Shown here one piece after another: positions 1 to 7,989 of a DNA stretch of 64,000 nt; positions within the stretch are counted from its first letter, which is position 1, and the number at the start of each line of letters is the position of its first letter. Under the pieces are notes generated by a model. It ran no database searches. It worked only from the letters and a program-made list of their open reading frames with translations, and was not told the DNA's origin. The stretch covers positions 15,844 to 79,843 of the forward strand of contig CALKHR010000049.1 of assembly GCA_937988885.1 (NCBI GenBank), in the 5' to 3' direction. The position numbers and the translations under genes were made by a program. This stretch comes from an uncultured Roseiflexaceae bacterium (GTDB lineage Bacteria > Chloroflexota > Chloroflexia > Chloroflexales > Roseiflexaceae).

Positions 1-208
1 GCCACTTCACGTAGCGCACTGGAATGGGCTGATCGAGGCCCAGCGATTGTCGAATGTTCTCGCGCACCTCGGCGCTCAGCGAGGGGTCGGTGGCGAACGC
101 GGCCATCGGGTCGCCCGGGGCAAACGCCAACACGCCGAAGATCAGCACGCTGATCACCAACAGCGTCGGGATCGCCCCTAGCACACGTCGCAGAAGATAC
201 TGGCTCAT
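1..208 (-). CDS. ABC transporter permease, DppB/OppB type (N-terminal fragment)
   Basis: The reading frame enters from the left edge of the window and holds the first 69 residues of an oligopeptide-type ABC permease. It shows a short Arg-containing N-terminus, one hydrophobic membrane helix (about residues 8-30), the early APGDP motif, and the motif LGLDQPIPVRY that in this family precedes the second helix. The ATG at 206-208 overlaps the stop codon of the upstream binding-protein gene (ATGA overlap), so the two are co-transcribed and probably translationally coupled. The rest of the permease, the second permease and the ATPases are presumably to the left. Known of the family: the protein forms half of the membrane channel of a peptide or oligosaccharide importer. 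The substrate is unknown. Confidence 0.9.
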   Translation of the reverse strand, partial: MSQYLLRRVLGAIPTLLVISVLIFGVLAFAPGDPMAAFATDPSLSAEVRENIRQSLGLDQPIPVRYVKW

Positions 209-1983
209 GGCGTTTCTCGGGTCCAGTCTTGGATCAGCCACAGGGTCGATTCCCAGGGCGAGATCGTGATATGTTGCAGCGTTTTGCTGGCGGCTGGGCG
301 CGTGGCACCGCGTAACAGCGGGATAATCACCACATCCTCCACCAATATGTCGTTCAACTGGATAAACAATTCCTGGCGCTTGGCCGAGTCGAGTTCGGTC
401 TGCGAGCGCTCGAACAGCGCATCGTATTCGGGGTTGCAGTAGCGCACGCGGTTGCCGGTGCTCCAGTTGTTCGCCTTCTGCACGATGTTCTTGCAGGTGA
501 ACGTAGCCAGATACGCCGCCGGATCGGGGTTGTAGTTGCCGATCGTGTACATTTGGATATCGGCGTAGAAATGGTTGAACGTATCGGGGTTGCTGGGGTC
601 GCTGCTGAAGAACACGCCGTTATCGACCGATTTCAACTCAACCTCGAAGCCAATCGACTCGAGCGCCTGCTTGATAACCTCTTGCGTCTTTTGGCGGTTG
701 GCTGAAATAGCAGTCTGAAACACGATCGATAGCCGATGGCCATCCTTCTCGCGCACGCCGTCGCCATCGCTATCGATCCAGCCCGCTTCGTCCAGCAATG
801 CGGCTGCTTTGGCGGGGTCGTACTCGATGTTGGTGTTCGGTGAAATGTAGCTCGGCGGGGCCACAATCGCGTTGCTGATCGGCTCGGCGGAGGAACCGTA
901 GATCTGCTCAACCAGCGTCTTGCGGTCGATGGCCAGGGACACCGCCTGCCGCACGCGCACATCGGAGAAGAACGGGTGCGGCGTGCTGATGCTGGCGCGC
1001 TCGCCGTCCACCTCGGTATTCGGATCGCTGCGGTTCAACTCCAAGCGCTCGCTCAGGCCGCTGAAGACGCCCGGCAACAGTTCGCCCTTGCCATTGATCA
1101 GGAACTGCTCGATCTGCTGCGGCGGTGCCGATACTGCGGGCAAAAAGTCCGCATCGCCAGTTTGCAGCACCGCGCGGGCTGCCGTGCTCGGGTCGCCGCC
1201 GCCCTTCAACTCAACGCGGCTGAAGTACGGCTTATCGGGTTCGCGGAAGTACTCGTTCGGCACGTAGATCACCACATCGCCGGGTTTGAACTCCACCACG
1301 CGATACGGGCCGGTGCCAACCGGCAGCAAGTTGGCGGGTGCCTCGCGGGATGCGGCTCCCCGATACGGCTCAAAGATGTGCTTGGGGATGATCAACCCCG
1401 CCGTGCCGACAAACGGCAGCGACCAAGCTGGGTTGATATCGCGGAAGTGAACGCGCACCGTATGCGGATCCAGCACTTCAACGCGTTCAACCGCACTGTA
1501 GGTGTTCGTCGTCGTGGCGGCGGTCGCAGGGTCGGCGATGAAATCGAAGGTGAACTTCACATCTTCGGCGCTGAACGGCGCGCCATCCGACCAGCGAATG
1601 TTCTGCTTGAGCTTCCACGTCACCGATTTGCCATCGGCTGCCAAGCCGCCATTCTCGAGCGAAGGGATTTCTGCGGCCAGGAACGGCACCAATTCGCCCT
1701 CGTTGTTGAACGAAGCCAGCGGCTCGTAGGTCGGGCGGCTGGCGTCGAAGTCCTTGGTGCCCGTCGCTAAGTGCGGGTTGAGGATGGTCGGCGCTTGGAA
1801 CCACAGCAATCGCAGCGTATCGCCCGCGCCGCGCTGGCTGGTAGGCTGCGCCGCGCCCGATTGCGCCGCCGTAGGTTGCACCGCTTGATTATTGGTGGCA
1901 GTACCTGCGGAGGTGCCGCACCCCGTCAGTATCAGCAAAAACAGGGTGAGTAGCACCCGCCAAAAGCGTGTAACGATCATCAT
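205..1983 (-). CDS. ABC transporter substrate-binding lipoprotein, family 5
   Basis: Extracellular solute-binding protein of the peptide/oligosaccharide family (SBP_bac_5), about 592 residues. The N-terminus has a basic stretch, a hydrophobic core and a lipobox ending LTGC, so the mature protein should be lipid-anchored at Cys. A Gln/Ala/Pro-rich linker follows, then the usual family signatures (YEPLASF, SDGAPFSAEDVKFTFDF, GTGPYRV, DVRVRQAVSLAIDR). A longer frame opens at 2052, but the ATG pair at 1983/1980 sits directly before the signal peptide and is preferred. It overlaps the permease start by 4 bases. Two sigma-70-like promoters lie 480-600 bases upstream, leaving a long leader. The ligand cannot be read from sequence. 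Confidence 0.9.
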   Translation of the reverse strand: MMIVTRFWRVLLTLFLLILTGCGTSAGTATNNQAVQPTAAQSGAAQPTSQRGAGDTLRLLWFQAPTILNPHLATGTKDFDASRPTYEPLASFNNEGELVPFLAAEIPSLENGGLAADGKSVTWKLKQNIRWSDGAPFSAEDVKFTFDFIADPATAATTTNTYSAVERVEVLDPHTVRVHFRDINPAWSLPFVGTAGLIIPKHIFEPYRGAASREAPANLLPVGTGPYRVVEFKPGDVVIYVPNEYFREPDKPYFSRVELKGGGDPSTAARAVLQTGDADFLPAVSAPPQQIEQFLINGKGELLPGVFSGLSERLELNRSDPNTEVDGERASISTPHPFFSDVRVRQAVSLAIDRKTLVEQIYGSSAEPISNAIVAPPSYISPNTNIEYDPAKAAALLDEAGWIDSDGDGVREKDGHRLSIVFQTAISANRQKTQEVIKQALESIGFEVELKSVDNGVFFSSDPSNPDTFNHFYADIQMYTIGNYNPDPAAYLATFTCKNIVQKANNWSTGNRVRYCNPEYDALFERSQTELDSAKRQELFIQLNDILVEDVVIIPLLRGATRPAASKTLQHITISPWESTLWLIQDWTRETP

Positions 1984-2334
1984 AGTGCTCGCTTTCGATG
2001 AAGCATAATGATTGATCCTGGGTTCTACAACGTGCAGAACGCCGCGCAACATTGCGATGTTGTTGAGATTACCGTCGCCGAATCGTATTGAGGAACGCAG
2101 TTTTAGGTTGCCGCCGCTTCAATAGTTCGATTACTGCGAGATTTCGGCGCAAGCGAAATCTTCCAGATACGCGCCCGGATCGGGGCTGTTGTCGTCCGCC
2201 GTGTACAGCGGAAGGCGAACACGTGACGAGACGGCCAGAGAGCATCGGCGCTGGAATCTGGCGAAAGGAACGGTGTCGGGTTGTGGAAGGGAAAGACGGT
2301 CGTTAGGGTGCGCTACAGGGTGCGCGGCGACCGA

Positions 2335-2427
2335 TTAGGCACAGTGTGTGGGGCAACAGGAGCAGTAGATGTGGGGATGGTGTCGCCGGGTCGCAAGCCT
2401 CTGGTGATCGTTTCTCAGCCCTGGCAT
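2335..2427 (-). CDS. possible 30-codon leader ORF
   Basis: A short frame begins with ATG at 2425-2427, preceded at 6-8 bases by a near-perfect Shine-Dalgarno sequence (GGAGGA on the minus strand, 2433-2438) and lying about 30 bases after the expected start of transcription from the promoter at 2463-2491. It encodes 30 residues rich in His and Cys and stops at 2335-2337, about 350 bases before the binding-protein gene. I do not recognise the peptide. It may be a regulatory leader, the remnant of a lost gene, or chance. The rest of the interval 1984-2462 shows no gene. Confidence 0.3.
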   Translation of the reverse strand: MPGLRNDHQRLATRRHHPHIYCSCCPTHCA

Positions 2428-2462
2428 ATGCTTCCTCCAATCGATGTTCCGTGTACGGTGTA

Positions 2463-2491
2463 ATCTTAAATTACTTGATCTAATTTGTCAA
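2463..2491 (-). promoter_or_regulatory. sigma-70-type promoter for the left-hand ABC operon
   Basis: On the minus strand the -35 box TTGACA (2486-2491) and the -10 box TAAGAT (2463-2468) are separated by exactly 17 bases in an A+T-rich patch. Transcription would start near 2456 and run toward the binding-protein gene. Confidence 0.65.
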
Positions 2492-2559
2492 GTTATTGTA
2501 CTGTGTTTTGTCACCGCTCAGAGGGCTTGGGGAGAAGGGGCGTGCGGTGCGCGGATGTA

Positions 2560-2588
2560 TTTATAATATATTTGATTAATAAAGTCAA
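2560..2588 (-). promoter_or_regulatory. second, upstream sigma-70-type promoter
   Basis: Minus-strand TTGACT (2583-2588), 17-base spacer, TATAAA (2560-2565). It lies 97 bases upstream of the promoter at 2463-2491 and just after the terminator of the DinB-like gene, so both probably drive the same ABC operon. Confidence 0.6.
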
Positions 2589-2614
2589 GATATGGACGAA
2601 ACGGGATACACACC

Positions 2615-2647
2615 AAAAACCCCCGCCACTCCCTTCGGAGGCGAGGG
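2615..2647 (-). terminator. intrinsic terminator of the DinB-like gene
   Basis: A G+C-rich stem (CCCTCGCC/GGCGGGGG plus TCC/GGG around a GAA loop, with a 3-base bulge) is followed on the minus strand by five T residues (plus-strand A run at 2615-2619). It lies 25 bases after the stop codon. Confidence 0.7.
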
Positions 2648-2672
2648 TTCGTTGGATCGGCTTGGCGGGGCG

Positions 2673-3146
2673 CTAGCGCACGTAGGTCAGCAATTGGCGA
2701 ACCTGGCCCACGTGGTAGCTGGTGTGCGCCAGCAGCGTGAGCAAGGCGTTCTGGGCCTGCTCGGTCCAGTCGGTGCGGTTCTGAATGCGGGCTGCAGCAT
2801 CGGCGTAGGCGGCGCGCAGGTCGGCGCGCAGTTGATCCCAACCTGCCTCATCGACCTGGTTGAAGCGCCAACTGCCCTCCCAATCGGAGCTCGGCTTGAG
2901 ACCCTGATCGGCATCGCGGTACTGGTTGAGCAGGAACAGAATATGCCCGCACTGCCCGGCGATTGTCACAGTTTCGGGGGCCACGGTGGCGGTAGCGGTG
3001 GCGGCGCTAAGCGAATCGATGATCGGCAGCAGCCCTTCGTTGAGGCTGTCGAGCAGGTAAAGGCTATCGCTATCCAGCACGCCGAATAGCTCATCGAAGA
3101 GGCGCTTGCTCCACGCAGCGGTGCTGGTTGTTGTCACAGTACTCAT
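2673..3146 (-). CDS. DinB-like damage-inducible family protein
   Basis: A 157-residue helical protein with the hallmarks of the DinB/YfiT four-helix-bundle superfamily: an N-terminal helix with a conserved region around WSKRLFDELF, a central His in QCGHILFLLNQY and a C-terminal H-x3-H motif (HTSYHVGQVRQL) that together form the usual three-His metal site. Members are often thiol transferases acting with mycothiol or bacillithiol, or have no known substrate. The ATG follows an AAGGA ribosome-binding site. It is monocistronic: a WYL regulator ends just upstream and a clear terminator follows. Its cellular role is not evident from context. Confidence 0.75.
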   Translation of the reverse strand: MSTVTTTSTAAWSKRLFDELFGVLDSDSLYLLDSLNEGLLPIIDSLSAATATATVAPETVTIAGQCGHILFLLNQYRDADQGLKPSSDWEGSWRFNQVDEAGWDQLRADLRAAYADAAARIQNRTDWTEQAQNALLTLLAHTSYHVGQVRQLLTYVR

Positions 3147-3195
3147 TTGGACACGTCCTTTCCTTGATTATCGAACCGTGCCCAGCATACCAGGC

Positions 3196-3225
3196 AAACC
3201 CTGACAACAGTATGTCAGGGTTTTT
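3196..3225 (-). terminator. stem-loop overlapping the end of the WYL regulator gene
   Basis: A perfect 11-bp inverted repeat AAACCCTGACA/TGTCAGGGTTT with a 6-base loop contains the stop codon of the WYL gene (3215-3217). In the minus direction it is followed by only a few T residues. In the plus direction the T run is longer, but no plus-strand gene ends here. Confidence 0.5.
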
Positions 3226-4243
3226 CGCCGTATGTGGCGATTTGGGCGCGCAATTCGGCCACAAAGTCGGCGCGCCACTCGGCGGGGGAGATCAGTTCGG
3301 CGCCGGGACCGAGCCAACGCAGCAACTCGAACACCAAGTGCCGATCATGCTCGCCATACTGCATCAGGATGCTGCCGTCGGCCTGAGGCTCGAAGGAGGC
3401 GTGGCCGTAGTACCAATCGCGCTGGAGCCGTTCGGCTTGCGCAGCGGTGATGCGGATTTGCACGCGCGCAATCGAGATCCAATACTCCATCGCCTCGCTC
3501 AGCCAGCGCCGCCCCAGCATCTGCTCGATGTTGAAGGGCGGGCGCGGCCCGTCAAAAGCGTCGGCGAGTTGAATGTCCAGGGCGCGGTCGGCCCGCAGCA
3601 TGCGCACTTGCGGATCGTCGCTGTGGCGCAGCCCGATCAAGTACCAGCGGTTGCGGTCCCAAATCAGACCCTGCGGCACCAGATGATGGGTGCGCTGAGG
3701 GCGATCCGGCGCTTTGTAGCTGATGATCACCGTGCGCTGCTCGAAGATGGCCCGCAGAAAGCCCGTGATGATCTGCGACTCGTGGCGGATCGCCTCTGCG
3801 TCCGGCTCGTCGCCGAGATCGGTGAGATCGGGGTGAAAGCTGTCGTGGGGCAGGCTCTCGATGCCGATGATCTGCTCGGTGTTGGCGAGCGTGCCGCGCA
3901 ACGGCTCGGGCAGGGCGGCGAGCAGTTTATCGCCCGCGCTGTGCAGATCGACGGGGAAGGGCCGCGCGCGCAGGCGGCGCAACAACGCCAAGCCCGTCAG
4001 CAACGAGGTGGCCTCACCGACCGAGAAGGTGACGGGCGGCAGGAAATAGCCCTCGATCAGCCGGAAGCCGCCGTTGCGGCCTGGCTCGGCGTAGATAGGC
4101 ACTCCGACCGCGCAGAGCGCCTCGATATCGCGGTAGATCGTGCGGGGCGCAACCTCGAAGCGGCGCGCTAGCTCATTGGCCGATAAAGTCTTGCCGGAGC
4201 GCAGCAGCAACAGGATGCCGAGGGCGCGGTCGAAGCGGTTCAT
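3215..4243 (-). CDS. WYL-domain HTH transcriptional regulator (YafY family)
   Basis: About 342 residues. The N-terminal winged helix (roughly residues 1-65) contains the typical LSANELARRFEVAPRTIYRDIEALCAVGVPI helix-turn-helix and wing. The middle and C-terminal parts carry a WYL ligand-sensing domain (RTVIISYKAPD.., RWYLIGLRHSDD) followed by a WCX dimerisation region. The frame is open to 4426, but family alignment and a promoter at 4326-4354 point to the ATG at 4241-4243. No strong Shine-Dalgarno precedes it. WYL regulators respond to nucleic acids or nucleotides and often control stress or defence genes. The divergent neighbour is the small coiled-coil gene at 4440, a possible target. Confidence 0.85.
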   Translation of the reverse strand: MNRFDRALGILLLLRSGKTLSANELARRFEVAPRTIYRDIEALCAVGVPIYAEPGRNGGFRLIEGYFLPPVTFSVGEATSLLTGLALLRRLRARPFPVDLHSAGDKLLAALPEPLRGTLANTEQIIGIESLPHDSFHPDLTDLGDEPDAEAIRHESQIITGFLRAIFEQRTVIISYKAPDRPQRTHHLVPQGLIWDRNRWYLIGLRHSDDPQVRMLRADRALDIQLADAFDGPRPPFNIEQMLGRRWLSEAMEYWISIARVQIRITAAQAERLQRDWYYGHASFEPQADGSILMQYGEHDRHLVFELLRWLGPGAELISPAEWRADFVAELRAQIATYGEKP

Positions 4244-4325
4244 AGCGCTGTGGGGGCGTGAAATGGTTGTGAGGCAGTTGTTTGCATAGAGTTTCTTTCT
4301 GGCATGGCGAGCCGCCATCTTTTGC

Positions 4326-4354
4326 ATTATACTGAGGCCGTGAACGGGCTGCAA
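4326..4354 (-). promoter_or_regulatory. sigma-70-type promoter of the WYL regulator
   Basis: Minus-strand TTGCAG (4349-4354), 17-base spacer and a perfect TATAAT (4326-4331). It gives a leader of about 75 bases before the ATG at 4243. Confidence 0.6.
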
Positions 4355-4439
4355 GCAAGCAATCGTGCGCGAAACGTGGACGATGGCACATTTGTTGCGG
4401 CTCACTGAATCGATACGAGTTATCACAGCGAGGTGGATT

Positions 4440-4718
4440 ATGGGTTCTCGCGATTACGAAGGCATTTATTACGACGAACCAGTGGTGCAAGCCCAGTTCG
4501 AACAACTTCTCCAAAAGGTCCGCGATGCTGAGAAGGCCCGTGAGCCACTCAGCAAGCGCCAGAATAAAGCCGAAAACGATGTTGAACGTGGCACACTCTC
4601 CGAGAAAGAGTACCGTTCCTTGGAAGATGCTTATATCGCCGCGAGTAATCGGATCGCTGCGGCCCAACGCGAGGTCGAAGCGTTTCTTCGGCTCCATCGC
4701 AACTATCGCGTTCGCTAG
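4440..4718 (+). CDS. small charged coiled-coil protein, function unknown
   Basis: A 92-residue protein I do not recognise. The frame is open from 4365, but a GAGGTGG ribosome-binding site places the start at ATG 4440. After a short Tyr-rich N-terminus the sequence is a continuous, highly charged alpha-helical stretch with heptad-like spacing (QFEQLLQKVRDAEKAREPL.., LEDAYIAASNRIAAAQREVEAFLR), so it probably forms a coiled coil. There is no signal peptide or membrane helix, and composition is that of a real gene. It is divergent from the WYL regulator and lies about 100 bases before the SulP transporter. Confidence 0.65.
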   Translation: MGSRDYEGIYYDEPVVQAQFEQLLQKVRDAEKAREPLSKRQNKAENDVERGTLSEKEYRSLEDAYIAASNRIAAAQREVEAFLRLHRNYRVR

Positions 4719-4820
4719 CATGCGCTCCTTGTAACTTGTGGCCTGCCCGATGTTCTGTCTCTATTCAGCCAATGTGCCTTGCACTGTCTGCGGCTGGGCT
4801 GCTGTTTTGCGGAGTGCTTC

Positions 4821-6938
4821 ATGCTAGGGATTGTCCGAGGTACACTTGCCTATTTCACTCGACCCATTCACATTTTGCGGGGGTATCAATCGAGCAACCT
4901 ACGCCCCGATCTGATCGCTGGGATCACCGTGGGCGTAGTGTTGCTCCCTCAGGCGATTGTGTTTGCGCTGTTGGCCCGCCTGCCTCCGGAGATGGGCTTA
5001 TACTCTGCGATGGTGGCTGCAATCGTCGGTGCGCTTTGGGGTTCCTCGCATCACCTTCACACTGGCCCAACCAACACATCAGCCCTCCTCACCTTGGCCA
5101 CGCTCCTGCCGATCGCTAGCCCCGGCACGCAGTCATTTGTGCTGGCTGCCGGGCTGCTCGCGGTGATGGTCGGCGTGCTGCGCCTTACGATGGGCTTGGC
5201 GCGGCTGGGTATGCTGGTGCATTTCGTCTCGGATTCCGTCACGACCGGTTTTACGGCGGGCGCTGGCATCCTGATCATCATCGGCGAACTGCGGCACATC
5301 CTGCGCGTCGATCCGCTCAGCAGCAACGGCACCATGAGCACGCTGCTCGGCTTGGCGGAGCACCTCCACGAGACGCACCCTTTGAGCCTCGGTTTAGGTG
5401 TGCTAGCGATCGTGTTGGTGATCGGGGTGCGCAAACTGAAGCCCGGTCTGCCCGGCCCGCTGATCGGCATGGCGATCAGTGGGCTGTTGGTGTGGCTCTT
5501 CTCGCTCGATCGAAGTGGTGTGCGTATCCTTGGAGAGTTGCCGCGCACACTGCCACCACTGGCTGCGCTGCCGCTGTTCGACCTCTCGCTGATGAGCCAC
5601 CTTTCGACGGGCGCGTTGGCGCTGGCCGCGATCGGCTTGGTGGAGGCTTCGACGATTGCGCGTGCGATCGCGTCGCAGAGCGGCCAACGCATCGACAATA
5701 ACCAGGAGTTTGTGGGCCAGGGCTTGGCTTGCATCGCGGCTGGCCTGTTCTCGGGCTACCCCACCTCCGGCTCGTTCAACCGCTCAGCGCTCTCGTACCA
5801 GGCTGGCGGCCAAACCGCGCTGGTGGGCATCGTTTCGGGCATATTTGTGATGGCTGGCATGTTCGTGCTCGGGCCGCTGGCCTCCTTCGTGCCCCGCGCA
5901 GCCTTGGCGGGCGCGCTGCTGGTGATCGCCTGGGGCATGATCGACCATCGCCGCATGTTGCGCATCTGGCGCAGCGACCGGGCCGACGCCGCGATTATGA
6001 TCGTCACGCTCTGCTCGATGTTGCTGCTCTCGTTGCAGTTCGCGGTCTTGATCGGCATCCTGATGTCGCTCGCCACCTACATTCTGCGCACCAGTACGCC
6101 GCGCGTGCTGCCCGTGGTGCCCGATGACCAGTTCCGCCATTTCGTGCACGAGCCGAGGAAGCCGAACTGCCCGCAACTCGGCATTATGGATATCTTCGGC
6201 GACCTGTACTTCGGCGCAGCGGGCCATGTCGAGGATATCATTCATCGGCATCGCGATCAGAATCCGAGCCAGCGCTTCTTGCTGTTGCGCATGCAGAGCG
6301 TGGATTACTGCGACATCAGCGGCGTGCATATGCTCGAAAGCATCGTGCGCACGTACCGTGAGCAGGGCGGCGACGTGTACATGGTGCGGGTGCAGCCACC
6401 CGTGATGCGCCTGATGCGCGCGACGGGCTTCATCAAATACCTGGGCGAAGATCACATTCTGAACGAGGACAATGCGATCGAGTACCTGTTCAACCGTGTA
6501 CTCGATCCGGCGATCTGCATTTATGAGAGCGGCGTGCGGGTGTTTCGCGAATGCCAGAATCTGCCGCGCCCCGATTACGCCATCCAGATCCCATTGCACG
6601 CCGTGGTGCCCGAACGCGATGTTGAGATGGTGAGCCCAAAAGCGCTGTGGGAGCAATTGCGGGGCACGAACCCGCCATTGGTGGTGGATGTGCGCGAGCC
6701 GCGTGAGTACAAGCAGGGTCATATTCCGCAAGCGCAACTGCACCCGCTTTCTAAACTGTTCACTGCGCCAGCCGACCTTCCCCGCGATCAGCCGATTGTG
6801 CTGGTGTGCCGGAGCGGACGCCGCAGTCAGCGCGCCGCGAGCCAACTGCGCCAGCAGGGCTACGAGCGCCTGCGCATAATGGCTGGAGGAATGCTGGCTT
6901 GGCAAAATGCTGGCCTGCTAGAGGCTGTTGATAGGTAG
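4821..6938 (+). CDS. SulP-family anion transporter with STAS and rhodanese domains
   Basis: A 705-residue inner-membrane protein with three modules. Residues about 20-410 are the SulP transporter core with multiple membrane helices (LLPQAIVFALLA, the GPTNTSALL motif, and the GYPTSGSFNRSAL motif near the substrate site). Residues about 450-560 form a STAS domain. Residues about 605-705 form a rhodanese domain with the sulphurtransferase Cys in VCRSGRRSQ (C663). SulP proteins carry sulfate, bicarbonate or other anions; the rhodanese fusion favours a sulfur oxyanion, but this is inference. The ATG at 4821 is chosen because GGAG precedes it by 7 bases; an upstream in-frame ATG at 4779 lacks a site. 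It is 14 bases from glpX, so they may be co-transcribed. Confidence 0.88.
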   Translation: MLGIVRGTLAYFTRPIHILRGYQSSNLRPDLIAGITVGVVLLPQAIVFALLARLPPEMGLYSAMVAAIVGALWGSSHHLHTGPTNTSALLTLATLLPIASPGTQSFVLAAGLLAVMVGVLRLTMGLARLGMLVHFVSDSVTTGFTAGAGILIIIGELRHILRVDPLSSNGTMSTLLGLAEHLHETHPLSLGLGVLAIVLVIGVRKLKPGLPGPLIGMAISGLLVWLFSLDRSGVRILGELPRTLPPLAALPLFDLSLMSHLSTGALALAAIGLVEASTIARAIASQSGQRIDNNQEFVGQGLACIAAGLFSGYPTSGSFNRSALSYQAGGQTALVGIVSGIFVMAGMFVLGPLASFVPRAALAGALLVIAWGMIDHRRMLRIWRSDRADAAIMIVTLCSMLLLSLQFAVLIGILMSLATYILRTSTPRVLPVVPDDQFRHFVHEPRKPNCPQLGIMDIFGDLYFGAAGHVEDIIHRHRDQNPSQRFLLLRMQSVDYCDISGVHMLESIVRTYREQGGDVYMVRVQPPVMRLMRATGFIKYLGEDHILNEDNAIEYLFNRVLDPAICIYESGVRVFRECQNLPRPDYAIQIPLHAVVPERDVEMVSPKALWEQLRGTNPPLVVDVREPREYKQGHIPQAQLHPLSKLFTAPADLPRDQPIVLVCRSGRRSQRAASQLRQQGYERLRIMAGGMLAWQNAGLLEAVDR

Positions 6939-6952
6939 AGGGAGCCAAACCC

Positions 6953-7918
6953 ATGGGCAATCGACTCTCGCGCAACTGGGGACTCGATTTGGTGCGTGCA
7001 ACTGAGGCTGCTGCGCGTGCGGCTGGGCGCTGGATGGGCCTTGGCAACAGCGAAGAAGCCGATCAGGCTGCGATTGCGGCGATGCACCGTGAACTACAGG
7101 ATATGGATTTCGACGGCTATATCGTGATCGGCGAGGAGAGCAAGTTCGGCGTCAGCTCGCCGCTCGCGGGCGGGCAGCGCGTGGGCACGGGCGAACCGCC
7201 GATGATGGACCTCGTGCTCGACCCGATCGATGGCCGCAACCTGTTGATGCAGGGCCGCTCCGGCGCGATCTCGGTGGTGGCCGCTGCGCCGCGCCACACC
7301 ATGTGGTCGCCAGCGCCGGCCCGTTATATGGACAAGATCGTCGTCAATTGCGAGGCTGCGCACGCGCTTGTCGAGGAGTGCATGAACGCGCCAGCCGCTT
7401 GGACGCTCGCCACGGTGGCGCGGGCCAAGAAGAAGCAGGTGCGCGATTTAGTGGTGTTTGTGCTCGAACGGGCGCGCCACGTGGAGCTTGTCGATGAACT
7501 GCGCGCGGCTGGCGCCCGGGTGATGCTGCGGGGCGACGGTGATGTGGCAGGCGCGCTGATGGCCGCATCGCCGAACGGTCGTGTCGATATCCTGATGGGC
7601 ATCGGCGGCGTGCCGGAGGGCGTGGTGGCGGCCTGCGCGGTGCGGGCGCTTGGCGGCGCGATGCTCGGGCGGTTGGCCCCCCAAAGCCAAGCCGAGCGTG
7701 AGGCGGTCGAGGCGGCGGGGCTGGATACGCAACGCATTCTGCGGGCGGATGAGTTGATCACGAGCGATCAACTGTTCTTCGCTGCCACGGGCATCACCGA
7801 CGGACCGCTGCTCTCGGGGGTGCGCTACCAAGGCGATCGGGCCGAAACGCACTCGCTGGTGCTGCGCTGCGATACGGGCACGCGCCGCCTGATCAAAACC
7901 GAGCATATCGGCGATTAG
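6953..7918 (+). CDS. glpX: class II fructose-1,6-bisphosphatase
   Basis: A 321-residue GlpX-type phosphatase that hydrolyses fructose 1,6-bisphosphate to fructose 6-phosphate in gluconeogenesis. Typical signatures are the N-terminal helix (LVRATEAAARAAGRWMG), the acidic metal site GEE, the DLVLDPIDGRNLL motif and GQSGAISVVA-like segment, and the later GIGGVPEGVVAA glycine-rich motif. Length is normal for the family. An AGGGAG ribosome-binding site precedes the ATG. It follows the SulP gene closely and ends at a strong hairpin shared with the convergent lysK. GTP-type PEP carboxykinase at 35666 is another gluconeogenic gene in the window. Confidence 0.93.
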   Translation: MGNRLSRNWGLDLVRATEAAARAAGRWMGLGNSEEADQAAIAAMHRELQDMDFDGYIVIGEESKFGVSSPLAGGQRVGTGEPPMMDLVLDPIDGRNLLMQGRSGAISVVAAAPRHTMWSPAPARYMDKIVVNCEAAHALVEECMNAPAAWTLATVARAKKKQVRDLVVFVLERARHVELVDELRAAGARVMLRGDGDVAGALMAASPNGRVDILMGIGGVPEGVVAACAVRALGGAMLGRLAPQSQAEREAVEAAGLDTQRILRADELITSDQLFFAATGITDGPLLSGVRYQGDRAETHSLVLRCDTGTRRLIKTEHIGD

Positions 7919-7939
7919 TGCGCCGTTTTTCGAAACAGC

Positions 7940-7967
7940 GAGGGCTGGCCTGTTGCAGCCAGCCCTC
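7940..7967. terminator. bidirectional stem-loop between glpX and lysK
   Basis: A perfect 10-bp inverted repeat GAGGGCTGGC/GCCAGCCCTC with an 8-base loop lies between the convergent ends of glpX and lysK. There is no long T run on either side, so termination strength is uncertain. Confidence 0.6.
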
Positions 7968-7989
7968 ATCCTCCAACATCCCGCACTGC

